A DNA stretch of 7,085 bases from an uncultured Legionella sp. (lineage in GTDB: Bacteria; Pseudomonadota; Gammaproteobacteria; Legionellales; Legionellaceae). Position numbers and translations under genes: made by a program. Each line of letters starts with the position of its first letter. The stretch's first letter is position 1. The notes under the pieces were generated by a model. That model was given only the letters and a program-made list of their open reading frames with translations. It was not told where the DNA came from and did not search any database. Positions 4,000 through 7,085 of the stretch are shown one piece after another. The stretch is taken from assembly GCA_903885895.1 (NCBI GenBank), contig CAISKC010000340.1:1-7085 (forward strand). The letters run 5' to 3'.

Positions 4000-6030
4000 A
4001 TGGATGATTTTCAAGAACGAATTAAGGTTTCTTTTTCAGATGATGGACAAAGCTCTGATGATGCGAATTTTTTATTTGATGATGGTGATGAGGATCCTAT
4101 ATCTGGCCTAAGTGATATTATTTTGTCTCCAGGGGTGGACGCTTCTGCTTTTTTAGATCGACCGCAGGTTCCAGAAGCCATCCGTACACTTGCTATGCAA
4201 TCCAACGACTGGGATTTTTTAGAACAAGGCGGCTATAATTGTGTGTCGCGTTCGGTGTCATCTCATCCTTATCTTTCTGAAGATGAGCCTCGCGTTTTGG
4301 TGAAAAAATCAAGTTTCCCTCAGATCAATGTCTTGTTGTATCGTACCGAATTGCATATCGTGACGATACAACAAGGTCGTCGTTACTATTCTTGTCTCGT
4401 GTCTTCTACGGGTACAGCATTGCAACGTACGGCAAAGCCTGCTGGTCCGGTCATGCAATTAGAGAAAGGGCGTAAGCTCATTTTTATTTTGAATGGCACT
4501 GGATTATATCAAGTATTCATTTCCACTTATCAAGTGGGGATTGTCAGCGTCGACGGCTTACAATTATCTGTAGTGGAACAAATTATTAGCACGGATCCGC
4601 GGGCGAGCACGCAGAGCTATTTTCAATTAACGAGCCAATCAATTACGCAGATACAACAAGTATGTCCGACTTTTTGCGCAGAGTTCGATCCTGCGCCGGC
4701 TGCGAATAATCAGAAAATGCGCAGTGCTCGCTTATTTGCGGATTTTTATCCAAAATTACAAGTTTACGCGATCGATGATGCTACCTTGGTGATGCCTTAT
4801 TTGGATCAGTCTGCTACGGTTGATGATATTATCAAAGAAGCGATTCGGATTTTCATAATGCATCATCGCATTATTGCAGACATGTGCATTGTTAAAAATT
4901 TTAAGAAAGATCAAGATGGCAATGTGTATTGCGTGGATCCGGATATGGCATTTTCTGCTACAAATCGGAACCTTTCTCGTGGAAGTTTATTGATCCAAAC
5001 CGGTATCGTTTATGCGTTGACGGCGCCAAATCAATGGAATGCATATCGACAGTTTTTACAAAATGAAATGCATCAACGTACCGATGCAGAGCGGCGACTT
5101 GTGGTGGTTACGCTAGGGCTTTTGGCCTTATTTGAAAACATCGAAAATTTGCGTGAGATCCCGGCAGATTGGATAAATGAAAATTGGTTGCAGTCGGTGT
5201 TTAAGTTCGATTCACTGAAGTTTTCTCTGGAGATGAGTGATCTGAATGTGATACATCTATTTGGTGATTTAATCCATACTATTTGTCTCGCTCCTCAATC
5301 TCATCTTACAGGGTATCATATTTATTATGATTGTATTTGGACTTTAGTTCAGCAGTCTGATGCTAGGAACCTACGTTTATTTCTCGAAACATTATCGGAT
5401 GAAATTGTGACGGAACTGCTCAATATGCAGGTTTTTACTACTCTGCTATCCGCGTCGGTCCAAACTAATAATCTAGAACTTGTAAATATTTTTTTGGAAT
5501 TTGACGTGGACCCTTTGTTGCAAGATGAGGGCGGAGATGGTTATCATGCTTTGGATTGGGCCATTTTACATGGTAACTGGGAGATGGTGCCAAATTTATT
5601 AAAAAAGAAAGCGGGTCGATCCAGCGAAGCGCCTCTTGCGAGACGTTATACTTTGTGGGCAGACAGACAAATCAGAATACCGCTTCCATTTGATGAGGTA
5701 GTGGTTGCGATGCGAGCCTTAGATGAGTCCACACAATTTCATCTGCATTTACAGACAATGAAAACATTGGCATTGCCTTCGAATAGTAGGACCCATCTAG
5801 ATTTGGTTTACACGTTAATTTCGTATTGTGCCCAATATTTTATGAATCAAGATGAGGATTTGACGCATAGAAAAAAAATATTTATCAGAAATTGTGATCG
5901 AGCATTGCGTCAGCGGCTGCCAATTTTTGAAGAGCAAACTACAACCAATGCGATGCAACGGACTATCAGCGAATTAAAAAATACATTATCCTTAGCGCGA
6001 GACCCAACCTCAGGCTGCACGATCGCGTAG
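4000..6030 (+). CDS. Putative translocated effector: kinase-like core, ankyrin-like repeats, C-terminal CaaX-like box
   Basis: This 676-residue protein is not a family I can name. Residues 13-40 are Asp/Ser-rich and probably disordered. Residues 74-200 are beta-rich (VLVKK, INVLLY, LHIVTIQ, KLIFIL, YQVFIS) with no recognised fold. A kinase-like core follows: YAIDDATLVMPYLD (256-269) resembles a beta4-beta5-hinge. H289-R290 and ADMCIVKNF (293-301) resemble a catalytic loop (D294, N300), and GNVYCVDPD (307-315) resembles the metal-binding DFG strand, with DPD instead. The D-to-N spacing is six rather than five, and no clear VAIK lysine is visible, so it may be a pseudokinase. Residues about 478-540 form two ankyrin-like repeats (TLLSASVQTNNLELVNIFLE; ALDWAILHGNWEMVPNLL), with a weaker one at 445-475. 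The tail is Ser/Thr-rich with scattered Glu and ends Cys-Thr-Ile-Ala, a plausible CaaX box. There is no signal peptide or transmembrane helix. AAGG/TAGG lies 6-10 bp before the ATG. The mix resembles Legionella/Coxiella type IV effectors; that role is inference. Confidence 0.85.
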   Translation: MDDFQERIKVSFSDDGQSSDDANFLFDDGDEDPISGLSDIILSPGVDASAFLDRPQVPEAIRTLAMQSNDWDFLEQGGYNCVSRSVSSHPYLSEDEPRVLVKKSSFPQINVLLYRTELHIVTIQQGRRYYSCLVSSTGTALQRTAKPAGPVMQLEKGRKLIFILNGTGLYQVFISTYQVGIVSVDGLQLSVVEQIISTDPRASTQSYFQLTSQSITQIQQVCPTFCAEFDPAPAANNQKMRSARLFADFYPKLQVYAIDDATLVMPYLDQSATVDDIIKEAIRIFIMHHRIIADMCIVKNFKKDQDGNVYCVDPDMAFSATNRNLSRGSLLIQTGIVYALTAPNQWNAYRQFLQNEMHQRTDAERRLVVVTLGLLALFENIENLREIPADWINENWLQSVFKFDSLKFSLEMSDLNVIHLFGDLIHTICLAPQSHLTGYHIYYDCIWTLVQQSDARNLRLFLETLSDEIVTELLNMQVFTTLLSASVQTNNLELVNIFLEFDVDPLLQDEGGDGYHALDWAILHGNWEMVPNLLKKKAGRSSEAPLARRYTLWADRQIRIPLPFDEVVVAMRALDESTQFHLHLQTMKTLALPSNSRTHLDLVYTLISYCAQYFMNQDEDLTHRKKIFIRNCDRALRQRLPIFEEQTTTNAMQRTISELKNTLSLARDPTSGCTIA

Positions 6031-6044
6031 ACTGCCGCCGTTAT

Positions 6045-7085
6045 ATGGATATGACTATGGATAATATTGCTTATTTGCTTGCGTGTAATCGCATTCCTAA
6101 TTTTGGCCCGCGGAGTATCGCGTTTTGCCAGAAAATTTGGCCTAATTTGGCTGATCTATTTTGTGCCAGCACCTCAGAACTGACCGCATTGGGTTTGCCC
6201 GAGCAGGTGGTCAAGTCGATTCACGGATTTGATTTTACTACCATTGATGCAGATTTGGCATGGATGGCGTGTCCGTATCACCATATTTTAGTTTGTGGCA
6301 CACCGCAATATCCTGCTTTATTGGCGGAGATCGCGGATCCTCCGCCCATTGTTTATGCAAAAGGACATCTTGATTGCTTAACCCAGCCTACTTTGGGGAT
6401 TGTTGGGACGCGTAATCCGAGCGCAACAGGATCTGAGACGGCATGGCGCTTTGCGCACGATTTAGCACAATCCGGATTGACGATTGTAAGTGGCTTGGCT
6501 TTGGGTATTGATGCGCAAGCACATCGTGGTTGTTTGGTGGCCGGTGGTAGAACGGTGGCAGTAATGGGGACCGGTATGGATATTATTTATCCACATCGCC
6601 ATCAAACATTGGTTGAACAAATTGCTGAAACGGGCTTGATATTGAGTGAGTTTCCACTAAATAGTCCTCCCATAGCAAGACATTTCCCGCAGAGAAATCG
6701 TATCATATCTGGTTTGTCCTCTGCATTATTAGTCGTAGAAGCGGCATTACGGTCTGGTTCTTTGATAACAGCCAGATATGCTATGGAGCAAAATAGGGAT
6801 GTGTTTGCAATTCCTGGTTCTATTTATCACGCGCAGTCCAGAGGCTGTCATCATTTGTTACAACAAGGCGCTTACTTGGTCACTACGGCACAAGAACTGT
6901 ATGAAGAAATGCGGTTGGGTGGTCAGGATGGCATAAAAAATCTATCAATTTATCCCGAAATATGCGATAATACCAACTTTCTGCAGCACGTTAGTTTTGA
7001 TCTGACAACCGTCGATCAAATGATGGAGCGTAGTGGTTTCTCTGTAGACGATGTATTGTGTAAGGTGATTGAGTTAGAGTTGCAA
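6045..7085 (+). CDS. dprA: DNA-processing protein DprA (Smf), 3' end beyond the window
   Basis: DprA binds incoming single-stranded DNA in natural transformation and loads RecA onto it in the cytoplasm. The 347 codons seen contain an N-terminal helical region (NRIPNFGPRS at 15-24) and then the Rossmann-like DprA domain. Its landmarks are GIVGTRNPSATG (118-129), SGLALGIDAQAHRG (149-162), VAVMGTGMDIIYP (171-183), SEFPL (201-205), FPQRNRIISGLS (214-225), VVEAALRSGSLITAR (230-244) and FAIPGS (254-259). A C-terminal winged-helix begins near 319 (TVDQMMERSGFSVDDVLCKV) and is cut off at ELELQ, so only a few tens of residues are missing. Three in-frame ATGs (6045, 6051, 6057) are possible starts. None has a strong ribosome site; 6057 has GGA 7 bp upstream and begins MDNIAYLL. 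The longest form is given. The gene follows the effector-like gene by 14 bp with no promoter seen, so it is probably co-transcribed. Confidence 0.96.
   Translation, partial: MDMTMDNIAYLLACNRIPNFGPRSIAFCQKIWPNLADLFCASTSELTALGLPEQVVKSIHGFDFTTIDADLAWMACPYHHILVCGTPQYPALLAEIADPPPIVYAKGHLDCLTQPTLGIVGTRNPSATGSETAWRFAHDLAQSGLTIVSGLALGIDAQAHRGCLVAGGRTVAVMGTGMDIIYPHRHQTLVEQIAETGLILSEFPLNSPPIARHFPQRNRIISGLSSALLVVEAALRSGSLITARYAMEQNRDVFAIPGSIYHAQSRGCHHLLQQGAYLVTTAQELYEEMRLGGQDGIKNLSIYPEICDNTNFLQHVSFDLTTVDQMMERSGFSVDDVLCKVIELELQ

Overview
The window comes from a gammaproteobacterium. CydA, CydB and CydX follow the Escherichia coli proteins closely, to the point that the catalytic residues are collinear. 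The single-stranded DNA-binding protein has the E. coli layout down to its DDDIPF tail, and DprA is of gammaproteobacterial type. The base composition is moderately AT-rich. One large protein combines an acidic N-terminus, a protein-kinase-like core, ankyrin-like repeats and a C-terminal Cys-Thr-Ile-Ala. That architecture points to a host-associated member of the Legionellales (Legionella/Coxiella relatives). The organism assignment is inference; no marker gene in the window proves it.

Layout. Positions 1-243 (minus strand) hold the N-terminal 81 codons of an exported protein that runs off the left edge, possibly a periplasmic murein L,D-transpeptidase-like protein. A 102-bp divergent promoter region (244-345) separates it from a rightward operon, cydP-cydA-cydB-cydX (346-3316). 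This operon encodes a complete cytochrome bd-type quinol oxidase with two single-helix small subunits, one at each end of the operon. The operon ends in a strong GC-rich hairpin (3321-3354) that also looks like a dispersed palindromic repeat. Converging on it from the right is ssb (3405-3884, minus). A 115-bp region (3885-3999) carries the ssb promoter and a 13-bp palindrome. Beyond it, reading right, are a 676-codon effector-like gene (4000-6030) and, 14 bp later, dprA (6045 to beyond the right edge).

How the genes fit together. CydPABX form a high-affinity terminal oxidase that oxidises quinol and reduces oxygen to water in the inner membrane. SSB coats single-stranded DNA, and DprA loads RecA on such DNA during natural transformation; here they flank the effector-like gene rather than being adjacent. 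That gene is the least ordinary part of the window. Its C-terminus fits a eukaryotic CaaX prenylation box, and its kinase-like catalytic motifs are degenerate. It is a good candidate for a translocated, host-membrane-targeted effector or pseudokinase, but its function is not established by the sequence.
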